64,000 nucleotides of DNA from Rhabditophanes sp. KR3021 (GCA_963281155.1 CAUJLY010000002.1:7812001-7876000); one strand, 5' to 3'; counted from the stretch's first letter, positions 12,811 through 24,527 are shown. Numbers and translations: made by a program. The notes: a model not told the origin generated them from the sequence alone.

Positions 12811-14179
12811 TTAATCAACCTTTTTCTTAACAAGCCATTCTGGTTTAAGCCTTCGAGCTGCACCAACAGCATCTCTTAAGCCCATAACAATATTTTCAGC
12901 GTGTACGGCCATTGCTTGATTCCATGTCTTTGTATCCAATTTATCAGGCCCTTCATAAGAATCAATTAGCAATTTTGATCCAACAAGATAAAGTAAAGAT
13001 TGCGAGCAAAGTTGAAAATGATACAAATCACTGAACATTTCCCAACTCATATTAAATTCAACTTTTCTTTCCTCAGTAAACTTCTTTAACTTTTCAAAAT
13101 ATTCAGGTAGAATTGTTTCAAAACAATGTCTTCTAATTTCTGCCGTTGTAGTAAGCAAGAGAGGCATGCAAATATCATTCATGCAATTACATTCAAACAA
13201 TGCTTGCCAATCTATGATCGTAGCTAATTCATCACAAGCTTGTCCATTAACTTTCTTAAACATAATATTGTTGCACCATAAGTCACTAAATCGAAATTTA
13301 AAAGTATACAAATGTTATACTTACCCATGAGTTAAAACACTATCACAGTATGGTTCCTTAATCAATGTGCAATTGTTATGATGATAAATGGCATCATGAT
13401 GACTAGCCATAGTAACTACATCTTCCTCAATATCTTTATATATATCTTCCGTTAGATAAGATTTGATTAATTCCCAACTTGCATCGAAAGTTGTCGCAAT
13501 AAAATGAGTATCACCTTTTTGTGAAACTGATCTGTACTTTCCTTTCCAGTCACCTTTGATCAACAATGAATTTGATTGCAAAACAAAAACTTCATCTAAT
13601 ATAGACTTAATTTGATTCAAAGTTAATGGTTTAAACCAATTAGCTACAATGGCGGTATCACCTAAATATTCCATCAACACTATCCCATCTTGTTGATCAA
13701 CAATCCACTCTCTAAGTCCAAAACACTTTGGAACTTTCAAGCTTTTCATTTTGTGAACTAATTTAGAGTAAAACTCAACCTCCCTATTATGCATATCAAC
13801 CATGATTTGAGCTTCCATTTCTGGCAAATCTATGCCTTCTTCTTTATTTTTATCAGAAAAATCTGAAAGACTTTCTATGCCAGGTATTTTTACTACAAAA
13901 ACATATTCTTTATCATTATTTTCAAAAGTAATTGTTGTCTTATATACTGTTGAAAGAAATCCCTTTCCCATCAGAGATGTCATACCCATCCAACTAAATT
14001 TTATTAATTAAAAATACACACATACAATATTCACTTACAGACAATATTTTAGAATTACCCCTCATTTCATTAAATTCCATACTCTTCCCAACCAAACACT
14101 CAACAATCCAATAATTAGTAAATTGGTAACCTTTAAATAAAAGATCTCCAAAAGTCTTATCAACAAAAATAGAATTCAT
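12811..14179 (-). pseudogene. CHK kinase-like copy C, single-base frameshift
   Basis: There are three exons: 14039-14179, 13325-13993 and 12811-13285. Exon 1 has 47 codons, as in copy D. The catalytic sequence HGDLWCNNIMF spans the last intron and IIDWQ follows. Exon 2 is 669 nt, where the frame needs 668 or 671. The shift lies within the first 40 bases, in the GATGGGAAAGGG stretch, where LDGYDISDGKG of one frame continues as GFLSTVYK in another. Everything downstream is open and well conserved. The gene is either freshly broken or carries an assembly error; if the latter, it is a functional gene of about 427 residues. Confidence 0.75.
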
Positions 14180-14204
14180 CTAAAAGAACAAAAAATAATT
14201 GTAG

Positions 14205-14295
14205 CTACAAGGGTCAATCTTCCGACGGAACTACCAAGCAAGCTGGAGTATACTAAGTGAGGACCGGAGCAACCTTGCGGAACCCACACAATTCA
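14205..14295. other. GC-rich island, possible small RNA gene or relic
   Basis: A block of about 80 bases is much richer in G+C than its surroundings and lies between CHK copies C and D. Parts resemble the second half of 5S rRNA in order and spacing (AAGCAA, then CGGAG about 29 bases on, then GGAACCC), but the match is weak. It has no ORF. It could be a decayed 5S-derived element or another Pol III product. See findings. Confidence 0.25.
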
Positions 14296-14540
14296 CTTTT
14301 TATATACGACATTGGAGTGGAGCTTTGTTTTTATATGTGTATAAATAATAAATTGAGATTCAACTCATTATCAAAACAATAAAAGTAATTTATGAGGTAG
14401 ATTATATTTAGACTAAATAATAGTAGTATAAGTTCTAATAAATTGGATAATTTGACGTAAATACTAAAAAACAGTAATTAATATATTAAACAAATTAAAA
14501 CAGTACTATAAAAGCATTAGTAACTAAACAAAATCAATTA

Positions 14541-15849
14541 CTACTCCTTTTTAATCAGCCATTCTGGTTTTAAAACACGAGCAGCATAGACAGCATCATT
14601 CAAAGCTGTGATTGATTTAAAGGCAGCATCTTTTTTCTTGATATCCCAGTCAGCACATCCATCTTTAGCTCCATTAACCTTCAAATTGACTCCGACGCAC
14701 ATAGTAAAAAGACAGGCGTGTGAAATCGAACTAAGATCATAATTCTTTTTGAAAGTTTCATAACATATTCTCAACTTATCACCTGTCTCATTCTTAAGTT
14801 TTTGATAATAGTCAGGAAGTGTCTTTTCAAGTTGCTTTCTTATCTCTGGAGTAGTTGAATTGATGAGAGTATTACTAAGATCATTTCCGATTCCACCATT
14901 GTAACATATTTGGAAGTCTAATAATGTGACCTCATTACTAGCTTTACCTTCGCTATCTTTAGTGAACAAGAAGTTGTTAATCCAAGTGTCTGAGTGTGCA
15001 AAAACACTTTGTTCTCCTTCTTCAAAAGGTAAAACAGTAAGTAAATAGTCCAACATCTCAACATAGTTGCTAGACAGAGCAAGTATTTCCTTTTCAGTGT
15101 CTTTATAAAGACTTTCATCAACGAATGACTTCATCAAGGTAAAGTTAGGTTCAAATGCCTTAATCCACACTCCATAATCACTGGCTTTAACAATTGGAGT
15201 AAAGTGGGGCTTCCAGTCCTCATCCCTTTTCAACAAAAAATGCTTTTGCAAGATAAATATTTGATCAAGCACAGATTGGGTTTGTTCAACATTTAAATTT
15301 TCAAAATAACCAACATGAGCATGAGTATCTCCAAGATAGTTCATCAAGATAGCTCCTTCTTGTTTTTTGTTAATCCAATCTTTAACTCCATAACATTTAG
15401 GTATTCTCAATCCCTTAATATCTTGATATTTATTAAGAAACATAGCTTCTCTATTATGAACCAGCATATAAAGATTTCTTTCAGCAGCAACAACCTCATC
15501 TTTCACATCCTCACCATTCTCTTCTTCAATAACAATACTTTGTCCAGGCAACTTCATAACACACTTAAATGGAACTCCATTTCCTCCCTCAAACACAATA
15601 GTAACCAACAAAATTCGTGATGTAAAGCCCTTAAGATTACTAATATTCTTATTACTAACCTAAACAATCAACAAATCATTAAACATACACATATTGGATC
15701 ATACTTACTTCACTAATTTTACGATTTCCCCTAAAGTTATTAAAGTCTCTACAATTGTCTACTAAACATTGAATGGCCCAGGCAACTTTCGTGTTAGTTC
15801 CATCAAAAGTAGAAATCAATAACTCGTTTGTTGTAAATAGATTCTCCAT
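14541..15849 (-). CDS. CHK kinase-like (EcKinase-like) protein, copy D
   Basis: There are two exons, 15709-15849 and 14541-15659, with a 49-nt intron in phase 0, giving 419 residues. Motifs in order are: a VMKLPG strand (ATP-binding lobe), HNREAMFLNKY, the HxDxxxxN catalytic loop HSDTWINN at about residue 220, LLDFQICYNGG (metal-binding DFQ), DLSNTLINSTTPEIR, and the terminal LKPEWLIKKE. All catalytic residues expected of the family are present. Unlike copies A and C it lacks the intron in the catalytic loop. It is the first gene of the array. A soluble small-molecule kinase is inferred; its substrate is unknown. Confidence 0.88.
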
Positions 15850-16275
15850 TGTCTAGCAATTAATTAACTGAAAAAACTTTCTACGACTTATGTTGTGTAT
15901 ATAAATTATTTATTAAATATTTTCCTTTATGTAATCGTTATGTGATGAAATAAGTGTATATTGGTAAAGTAGCAAGTCACAAGATCCATTTTGATGAAAT
16001 ATATCAATTTTGTATAGCAACTAAAATGATGTCATTATAATATGGAAACGTTGAGTCTATAGCATCTACCAGCCAAAAAGATTATAACAAAATGATCTAT
16101 GATTGTGGGTGAACTTTTAACAAACAAAATATCGCAGTCTATTTAGGTAAGTTTTTATGCTTTTTTAAAAGAGAGTGAAGGTCAATTGAATTGGGTGAAT
16201 ATTTGCAACAAAATTATAAAACTAAATAATAAAATATACAAAAATAAGTACAACAAATTAAACAAATAAGCGAAA
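15850..16275. other. Promoter-side spacer of CHK copy D
   Basis: No gene is seen. A GTATATAAATTATT stretch in reverse complement near 15893-15906 could serve as a TATA box for copy D. Confidence 0.3.
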
Positions 16276-16361
16276 CTATTGAATGTCAAAATCATCTTTC
16301 GATATCAAATGTTCTGGTTTATGGATATTAGCAATTGTAATGGCATCTTGAAGTGCATACT
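16276..16361 (-). pseudogene. CHK kinase-like tail fragment, copy E
   Basis: A short minus-strand frame ending at TAG 16276-16278 encodes LQDAITIANIHKPEHLI. This aligns with the C-terminal LNDAVYAARVLKPEWLI of copy D. Nothing else of the gene remains upstream, so it is a relic of a fifth array member. Confidence 0.65.
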
Positions 16362-17800
16362 AGATATTTGTTGCCCGTCACATAAGTAATAGCCCCGTCA
16401 TTGATATTATGTAAATTATATATATTATTAGTATTCATAACAAGCGTTGTTTACATGAAGTTATTGGTTACTAATAAGAATGATTATGCCATCAAAGGGT
16501 TGCTCTTTAATATGTGTTGTTGTCAAAATCAATTGATCTGACAAACATATGCATACTTATTATTTTTATTTCAAAAACATTACACTATTTATATCCTTTT
16601 ATAAATAAATGAATAATTTGTATAATATGCAAAAATTCAGTTCATATACATACATATTTTGCAAGAAACAAATTACATATCGTAAAATGTTCTTTTATAA
16701 AAACAATGGAAATTGGATTTTTTAACTAACAGTTGATAATTATTGTCCAACTTTTAGTTTGTATATAATTCCGAATTTGCGGTAATAATTTCTTGTAGTG
16801 TTATATTAATTATTAGACCGTGTTGCAGTAGTCATTTAACTTATGGTAAAAAGTAAGAAAACATTCTAATAACAAAGATTGTATTTAAATACAAATTGCA
16901 ACCTAACAACAGAATAGTATCGGATGAAACGTAACACAGTTCTTTTAAACGTATCTATCATTTTGATTATATATAATTATGCGAATTTAATTGTTTGATA
17001 AATTAAGAAAGCTAAAGAAGTAAACAACGTTTTGCTTAATAATTTAAAGATGGATTTATTCAAACTTAAGAATGATTACAATCAGGGACTTTTTCAGCAC
17101 AATTTTTCATCTGACGTCATGGTTCCGAGTAAACGTTTTGATATTTTACAAAAGTGAACGCTTGTTTTAGTTCCACAAATTACTAATGACGACATAATTT
17201 GACAATTAATTTATTTTGCCACATATTCACAATTCCAGATTAAATTTTGTTAAAGTTATTTTAAATTTTATTTTTTGAATAAATTTACTTCTAATAGTCT
17301 TCAAGATATTTTACTGCAATTGTATGTTAGTAAAAAAAATAGGGACATTTTGCAATTTTTATTTGTACTCTGAACGTTTATAAAAACAAACATTCAATGA
17401 ATTTCAGCTTTGAAAGACAAAATAGATTATTGTGTTGTTTAACTTGATGTAGAAAAAGTTTATCAAGTTAAACATATTTTGGGCAGAGTGATGTATATTT
17501 AAGCACTTTTAAATCCTTTTAATAACACATATCACCTCAACATGTTTTTAATTGTGTAGTCAAAAGAAAAAAGTGTTTGTACCTTGACATTTTTTTAATA
17601 TTATAACCCATTATAACATACAAAGCTGTTCAGGATTTTAAGTGGAAAGCTAAGCCAATATTTAATACAAAGCTGGGGGAAAATATTTTCCAGATAATAG
17701 ATCATTTTAGCACGTATTTGTTCTTGAACCAATATTACTATGGGTTTTACATATTTTTACTACTAATAATGAGTTTTTTCTTGTTTACAATTATAAAGTT
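16362..17800. other. Intergenic, no gene seen
   Basis: AT-rich; only short unsupported frames. Confidence 0.5.
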
Positions 17801-17804
17801 TTTG

Positions 17805-17812
17805 TATAAAAG
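17805..17812 (+). promoter_or_regulatory. TATA box of the alanine-rich secreted protein gene
   Basis: TATAAAAG lies 37 bases before the end of the 5' leader, at a spacing that would give a 5' leader of about ten bases. Confidence 0.6.
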
Positions 17813-17848
17813 CAAAATAAAATGTTACTTTAATATCAACTATCAATC

Positions 17849-18310
17849 ATGCAATTCAACATCATTAACATTCTTTCAGTAGCTATCCTTGTCTCAAGTG
17901 TTCTTTCCCAAGAAACTCCTCCAACAGCCGTTGGAGAACTCCAAATTGCCGCTAAAACTGCAGTAGGAGTGATTACCGATGCTGCTACAGCAGCTAAGAA
18001 TATTATTATTTCAATTGGACAAGCCGCTACTCCGGGAACAGTTGCCGGATCAACAGCCGAAATCAATGCCGCTTCAGGAACAGCAATTACTGCTGCCGAT
18101 TCCACCGCTGAAGTAGCTGTAACAGAATTAAAAGCAATTGCCAAAGCAGCTTTACCTGCTGGAACACAAGAAGCCACAACAGCTATTGAAACTGCCGAAC
18201 AAGCCGGTATTGACTCTGTAAATGGGGCTGCTGCATCCGCTAAAGCTGATATTCAAGCCAAAGCTGACGAAATTATTGCTGCCGTAACAGCTCAAGGTCA
18301 AACCAACTAA
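17849..18310 (+). CDS. Alanine-rich secreted protein
   Basis: A single-exon gene of 153 residues. A 20-residue signal peptide ([20 protein letters not shown]) precedes a mature chain that is over a quarter alanine and otherwise mostly Thr, Ile, Val, Glu, Lys, Gly and Ser. By eye the mature chain has no Cys, Trp, Tyr, Phe, His, Met or Arg. Long stretches look helical ([16 protein letters not shown]). Third codon positions are much richer in C and G than in neighbouring genes, which suggests high expression. A TATA box (17805) and an AATAAA signal near 18400 frame it. The family is not recognised; analogies with alanine-rich antifreeze or LEA-like proteins are speculative. Confidence 0.8.
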   Translation: MQFNIINILSVAILVSSVLSQETPPTAVGELQIAAKTAVGVITDAATAAKNIIISIGQAATPGTVAGSTAEINAASGTAITAADSTAEVAVTELKAIAKAALPAGTQEATTAIETAEQAGIDSVNGAAASAKADIQAKADEIIAAVTAQGQTN

Positions 18311-18896
18311 GCTTTAAAAACGCATCTATTTAATTATAGTGTATTGTTTCATTGTCTTAAGCACACAGAATGAAAATTGTTGAGTCTTGTAAATTATAAA
18401 ATAAATATCATTTGATAATTTTTGATATTTTAATTAGTAAATTAACTTAATTAAGTTCTTTTTAAAATTGAATGCCTTGTTTGTTATCGACAGGGAAGTT
18501 TAAAGATAATTAGTCAATAATATCAGTTTAATACACGAATACTGCCAAGGTAAATAAATTAGATCTAATTAATCATGCGAAAACTGTGTCTTAATTGTTG
18601 TTTGATAAAAATATTGTGATATTTGTTCAAAATAAAGTTTTCAAAAAATTATTTACCAGTTTCGCTTTTATATATTTTTAAAGATTATCTCATCTAAAAT
18701 TATTTCTAAACTTATTTTTAAAAGTACAAAATGAACACCAAAATATTTGAAAAGATTATATTATACACTTTATTTAAAGAAATTATTAAATGCAAAGACA
18801 GTCTCCAAATGCGTGATAAATGAAATCCATTACCAATAATATAAGCATTAATGTACGTTCACTGTCTGATTCTGTTTTTATAGCCTGAGAATTCAA
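18311..18896. other. Intergenic, no gene seen
   Basis: 3' flank of the alanine-rich gene with a poly(A) signal near 18400. Nothing else supported. Confidence 0.4.
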
Positions 18897-19236
18897 CTAT
18901 AAAAAATGTTTTTTATCATAATCACCTTTTTGATAATAAGGACATTTCATCGTTTTAAACATCATTTCCATCTTCAAAAAATAAAATCCATCTTTGCACT
19001 CATTTAATGAAATTACAACAAAACTTATTTCATCTTCTAAGTCACAATATAGTATTTGATGTTCTTTTAGTAAATACACCGAATATTTTTTGTCCGCAGA
19101 ATTATAATGACATTCTTTAAAAAAGAAAAGAAACTTCTTTACTTTTATGATATGAGTTTTTCTATCATCCATATTGGGAAATCCATAATTTTCTATAAAC
19201 TCCGCAAATTTTTCAGTTAATACATTTATCCATGTT
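18897..19236 (-). other. Open frame of unknown nature
   Basis: A minus-strand frame of about 113 codons is open from 19236 to a stop at 18897. The first ATG in it is at 19172, which would give 91 residues. The product would be Lys/Phe-rich with patches such as VKKFLFFFKECHY. No acceptor, signal peptide or family is seen. It could be one exon of a decayed gene. Confidence 0.25.
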
Positions 19237-20010
19237 TACAACTTTTGATTGAACCAACAATATTTTTAAAATAAATTTTAGAACAATAGTAATTATAACA
19301 ACAACTGAAAAAATAGAATAATTAATTAAAATTTATATTTTATGTTTCGAGTGCTCACGCTCGAAATCAACTCGATTATGTCCACTTTTATTTTTATAAC
19401 GGTCTACAAAAACACATTTTTGGGTAGGCACATCTTTTAAGAATTATATGACACATGTTTGTTAAATTGTCATATTGTCGAGTACAAATATCAATAATTG
19501 CCAGTGCTAATTTTCGTTAATAAACACGTTATATTTATTAAAATGCGCACCCTCTAATTTAATAAACCATCAGTGACAATATTATAACATTGTAATAAGT
19601 TGTTTTAATTTGTTTTTAACAAAATATTTTAAAATTTAATAAAGTTTTCCGAGGAAAGTATTTGATAAAATTTAATACTACAATGGCTAATATAGATAAC
19701 ACTTGTGTGTCTTAATTTGATCAGTGTTATCAATTTCACAAAAATAGTTTAGGAAAACTAGATGTACAAAATAGTAGTAGTTCCAACACAGCAATAAATA
19801 ACCTTTTATTCAATGAACCGAACTAATAAAAACATCTACCAATAATCATAATAAAAGAACGAACCAGCTCCTTAAATAGTCGCCGACACGTCATTATTTA
19901 CTTAATATGTAAATTTATGCTAAAAACACACGTAAAGTCGTTCACGACATTAACTGTTCGTTTATTAATATCAACTTTAACAACTGATTGTCCTGAATTT
20001 TCTCCTCCAA
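19237..20010. other. Intergenic, no gene seen
   Basis: AT-rich; nothing supported. Confidence 0.4.
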
Positions 20011-21150
20011 CTAAAATAAACATATAATTATTTTGTTTTCACACATACACAAAATCAGCTTTGAATATTCTTTTTCCGATTCCACAATTTTTATAGTAGG
20101 AGTAAGTTTTTCAATAATTACTTGACAAGCAAATTGCATACTTTCTGACACCGTGAAAATGTTTAGATTATTTTTAATAAACTTCTGCAAAAAGTTTGCA
20201 TCTATTTGTTCATAATTAAATAGTGCAGCTAATTCAAGCCAAACAGAGATTCTATTTAGTAAAGCATATTCAACCCAACGAGATATACCATCAAGAATAA
20301 CTGTTTGTTTCTTATCTTTAATAAAATCCTTATTCATTAGGTTTAAAAAATTGTCACAAGTAAAAGAATCAAATGCTTTAATATCAAAAAGTGCTTTAAA
20401 GTTAAGGGATATTACTTTTCTAGACAAATCGTTATATTCTCTCAGATTGTTTGTTCAAACAAAATTCCTTGATAGATTATTAAATCTTTACTTTTAAACC
20501 ATTCATTTAGTTTTATCTAAAAATTTTTACCATATTGTTGAAATAAACACCTACTTTTAGATGAGGAAATTGGAACAGAAGTTGAATATTTAACAGAGAC
20601 AATAATTTATCCCCATAAATTTTAATTCAGCATCTTTGAAAAGATTCGATTTTAATAAATTGGGAAAATACTCAAACATGATGTTCAAAGTGAAACTGTA
20701 CAAAAGAGTTGCAAGTATACCAACATGTAATTGATTTTCTCATTTCAATGCTTTCTCTTATCACCAAATTAAATATTCTAGACAAGTCAAGTATTCTTTA
20801 TTACTTATAATAATTTGATGAACGTTTTTAGTATCAATATATGATGAATCCAAAAGGTTATTTAAGAATTGTCCATTTTCATACAAATTCATACCAAACA
20901 ATAAAATTAAAGGCTGAAAATCTTAAAAAATATAATTTTATTTCTTTTAAAATGGCAGATTTACCTATTTGAATTGATGCTTTATTAGTTCAACAAACAT
21001 CTAATTCAATAGTCGCTTAAATAATAATCAAATACTTACTCAGCATCTTCAAATATACCAATCGTGTGCAATAAGAAATGGTTAGCTTGTGCCCTTTGAT
21101 GATTAATAAAATTGATAAGAGTAGAATATATTGTTTCTACATGACACATA
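20011..21150 (-). pseudogene. BTB/BACK (Kelch-like adaptor) relic
   Basis: The 3' part (20011-20427, 138 codons open) has the pattern of a BACK domain: a four-helix stretch with FLNLMNKDFI, then ISRWVEYALLNR and LAALFNYEQIDANFLQKFI. BACK domains follow BTB domains in adaptors of cullin-3 ubiquitin ligases. Upstream on the same strand, 20440-21150 holds broken frames, including one like the start of a BTB fold (LFKDAELKFMG) and one starting MCHVETIYSTLINF. They are interrupted by stops. The assignment rests on pattern, not on catalytic residues. Confidence 0.5.
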
Positions 21151-22151
21151 CTTTAGATAAGCAATTATTTCTTAAGATAAAAGCGGTACTGATGACTAAA
21201 TTGTAATGTAAGCCATTTATAAGGAAATTTTCCAATGATATTATTATTTTATATAAACTTCTGTATATTGTTTGTTATTTATATTATAAAAGAGATATTA
21301 TTTTAAGTCGTTGGCTTGTCAGCATTTTCAACTGGGTATAGTTATTCATTATAAAATCTCCTATTTTTATAAATGATAAATTAGTAAATATAGCTATAGT
21401 AAAAATACTTAGTTGTAAAGGGATATGCCGTTTTAATTTATCCTTAGAAAATGTATATTTTAATCCTTTTTGCTTCATTTCACAATACATTATGAATGAA
21501 ATAATTACGTTTTTAGCTCAAACAAATAAATTTATGTTTCTGATTTCTAAAATTATGTGTTTTTCATATTTTTATCGTTTTTGTATATATTAAATTCTGT
21601 GCCAGATAGTAATATAAATTTTTAGAAAACCAGAATAAGAACGCACCTTTTCGAGACTTTTTTTATGATTGTCCTGCAGGCGGTCTATCCCTAACCAAAT
21701 AAGGTTTTAACTTTCTACATAAGAGCGTTGATTAATATAAATCTATTTTGACACTTATAAACATATTACAAAAAAAATATTTTTTTACCACTTGTGGTCT
21801 TCCCTTAATAATAATCTTATTAAACAAACTACTTGATTTCATAAATATGCCATTAGACTCAGTTTTTCTAGCTCTACAAACTGGTACAACAGTTCTTTCA
21901 TAACATCAGTTTAAGGCTCATTCCCAAAGCAAGTCTGAAAAAAGTCAAGGTTTGTAACCACTTATCCCTATGTCCCCGGAGAAATATATATTTTATAAAA
22001 ATTCTGTTAATGCAGTTTGAAAGCCCCGGCATTTTTATACCTAAATCGTTAAAAAGAATTTGATATCTCTTTTCTGCTGTTCACGGAGATCATTTAAATA
22101 TTTCACAAAAATATGATTTCAGACTAATTTACTTATTTACGGAATTTAATA
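21151..22151. other. Intergenic, no gene seen
   Basis: Includes a 68-codon unsupported minus frame at 21284. No motif. Confidence 0.4.
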
Positions 22152-22709
22152 ATGGGAAATATGATGAAAAAATCTATCAAAGTAAAGGCTACTGTTAAAG
22201 AAGAAGCAGACACTACAAACATTGAAACACCTAAAATTGTTTCAAAAGTCAATGCAGTTTCTCCAACATTAACAAAAGAAGTTGTTATTCAAAAAGAAGA
22301 AGTACATTCTGCAATAATTGAGAAAAAGGATTTGATTACAAATACCGAAGAACAGGTCTCAGACTCAATTTCAGAAATTGAAAGTCTTGGGAATCGTGAC
22401 AGTTTGTCTGGCAATAATGAGAGTGACGTATCTTGGACTACGGAAGATGACAAAAATGAACTTGAAATTTGTATATTAATGTGTAAAACAACGGTTGGGC
22501 AATGTTTAAAATTAACAAAAACTGTTGATCCATCGAAAAGAGAAATAGTGACACTGACTGATGTAGTTCTAACCACTATCACGGATAACGATAAAAGAAT
22601 AAGATATACACGTACATATGAAAAAATGAAGTTATTCAATAAGGTTCAAAGAAAAACTGGGGATGCCATAGCGAAATTTATAATTAATAGTTTTACATAT
22701 AACACTTAA
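22152..22709 (+). CDS. Hypothetical protein with acidic low-complexity N-terminal half
   Basis: A single open frame of 185 codons. The N-terminal 100 residues are Lys/Glu/Thr/Ser-rich and probably disordered; the C-terminal 80 are more ordered, with a Cys-containing helix (ELEICILMCKTTVGQCL) and a basic tail. The second residue is Gly (MGNMMKKS), which could be myristoylated; that is inference. There is no signal peptide, membrane segment or known domain. An AATAAA lies about 20 bases after the stop. Unrecognised. Confidence 0.5.
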   Translation: MGNMMKKSIKVKATVKEEADTTNIETPKIVSKVNAVSPTLTKEVVIQKEEVHSAIIEKKDLITNTEEQVSDSISEIESLGNRDSLSGNNESDVSWTTEDDKNELEICILMCKTTVGQCLKLTKTVDPSKREIVTLTDVVLTTITDNDKRIRYTRTYEKMKLFNKVQRKTGDAIAKFIINSFTYNT

Positions 22710-23036
22710 TTATAAAAGTTTTAATTTGTGAATAAATATGTATGTCAAATTTATTTCTTTGCTTGTATTAACTATGAGCCAAGTTGTATTTTACCAAAAT
22801 GGTCTTGAATTAAAACAAAAAGCATTAACTTGAGTTACTAATTATGGCTTTACATTTTTTTCTTTTAACAATATATTGAAGTAAGTATTGTCTACCTAAT
22901 TTAATATAGTTATTTGTTCTAACTTTTTTATTATTTTATCAAAGAGATAATTGATGGAAAAAATGAGGATCATATAGGTACTTATGCTGTGATAAAGTTA
23001 TGACAAAGATTAACACCTACTCAATATTCGGAGATA

Positions 23037-23264
23037 ATGGCATATGGCGCATCTTTGATATTACCATTAGGCTTATCAAGTATTACGATGTTTATAAATA
23101 AAGTTTCTACTACCATTTCAAACAATGTCTCGCCATTTTTCAATCAATTCCAAACAAAATTAAATGCGATGAACAAAATAATTGTGAAAAATAAACGTTT
23201 ATTTAAAGAATTATTACAGCTGTTATGTACAATTGAAAAGTGTATTGAGAATGTGATGAGCTAA
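23037..23264 (+). CDS. Small hypothetical protein
   Basis: A 75-codon frame with a hydrophobic N-terminus (ASLILPLGLSSITMF) followed by a basic, possibly coiled C-terminal half. It lies in the same orientation as the gene at 22152, about 330 bases downstream, and could be a separate short gene or a further exon of that locus. No splice sites are convincing. Confidence 0.3.
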   Translation: MAYGASLILPLGLSSITMFINKVSTTISNNVSPFFNQFQTKLNAMNKIIVKNKRLFKELLQLLCTIEKCIENVMS

Positions 23265-23306
23265 ACTGTATTTACAGGATTCTTTTTAAAACAATAGAGA
23301 ATGAGT

Positions 23307-23468
23307 TTATCCACGTTCACAATTTCTTTCAGTACACAATAACCAGAAACTAGCAACATCATTTCCATAACCAACGTCACCATTGTAAGCATTGCTGCTA
23401 TAATAATTTTCCCATGAAGCAGCTTCAATTGATATTAGAAAGATGACAATGAATTTAGATGAGAACAT
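23307..23468 (-). CDS. Small secreted peptide
   Basis: A 53-codon gene. The signal peptide MFSSKFIVIFLISIEAAS is followed by a 35-residue mature chain rich in Tyr, Asn and Gly at its start (YYSSNAYNGDVGYGND), with two cysteines near the end (LLCTERNCERG). A TATA box (TATATAAG, minus strand, 23523-23530) lies about 55 bases before the ATG. This combination supports a real short gene. The cysteine pair could form one disulphide. No family recognised; a signalling or defence peptide is possible but unproven. Confidence 0.6.
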   Translation of the reverse strand: MFSSKFIVIFLISIEAASWENYYSSNAYNGDVGYGNDVASFWLLCTERNCERG

Positions 23469-23522
23469 GATTTGTAAATGTAATTGAAGATGATTTGATG
23501 GAAATGAGTAAAAGATATTTTT

Positions 23523-23530
23523 CTTATATA
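23523..23530 (-). promoter_or_regulatory. TATA box of the small secreted peptide gene
   Basis: TATATAAG on the minus strand, about 55 bases upstream of the ATG at 23468. Confidence 0.55.
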
Positions 23531-24453
23531 GTCATTTAGTTCAAGTTCACTAAGATCATTTAGATTAATTTTTGGTTTAAGTCATAAAATGATTTGACGT
23601 CTATTTTGATTTTATTGTACGTAAAGGTAATTATATTTTTGTTCTCTACGAAAACGATCTTTTTTAAAAAAACAACATTATAAGTAAATAGTTTTTTCTG
23701 GTTAATGATCATAATAATTGGTCTTTTCGCGAAGATTATTATAAAAAGTATACATACATAATTTTTAAGGTGTTTTTACTAATTTAAATAATAATGAAAA
23801 AAAATAACTTCTTCTAAACATGGACTTTTCAGTGCATGGGAAACTAAAAATGTACGTCATACATAAAACCCATGCAAAATATTTAAGAATAGTACGTCTG
23901 TGATAAACGGTGTATCCTAGTTGACGTAATTTTTAAATGATGATTAATCTCTGTGTTTATATTTATGATTACCATCAGCGGTTCATTCATACGAGTAGAA
24001 CAATATGCGTAACAAATGTACTTATGATTATTTTTAATTAATATATGTTTGCTGATTTATCAAATTATATTTAAGCTTATTTTTTTAAAATCGTAATTCA
24101 ATTAAGTACGATGTTTTATAAAATCACAATAAACACATTTTTTAATGAAAAGCAGTTTATATTTATAGGAAAGAATTTATTCAGTGAAAAATATTATATA
24201 AAAGATGAATGTATTTTAGAAAATCAGCAATACACAGATAATAAAGGAAGTTGACTATATTAATAATAAAGAGTAAAGAAAAGCAAGCTATTCGTGTTTT
24301 GTTAGAATTGTTAAATTACCTTAAGAAACTGATGTTTATTTAAAGTAACCTCTCTTTTCAAACTATTTTCCAACGATAAATAAATTGTGTCGAGTTTATG
24401 TTTAACAGTTGTTGATAAATGTAAATTTCTGAAGATAATCAAATCAAAAAGTT
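23531..24453. other. Intergenic, no gene seen
   Basis: AT-rich. Ends with a run of five A (24446-24450) that is the Pol III terminator of the tRNA on the minus strand. Confidence 0.4.
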
Positions 24454-24527
24454 GGGCTCAACCGGCAGTCGAAACCGGGGCCTCTCGCACCCAAAGCGAG
24501 AATCATAACCAACTAGACCATTGAGCC
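24454..24527 (-). tRNA. tRNA-Pro, anticodon TGG
   Basis: The 74-nt sequence folds fully. The acceptor stem GGCTCAA pairs with TTGAGCC with no mismatch; the D arm is TGGTCTAGTTGG; the anticodon loop TTTGGGT in stem CTCGC carries TGG; and the T loop is TTCGACT with a five-base-pair stem (one G-T). There is no intron. A T5 terminator follows after three bases. It appears functional. Confidence 0.95.
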
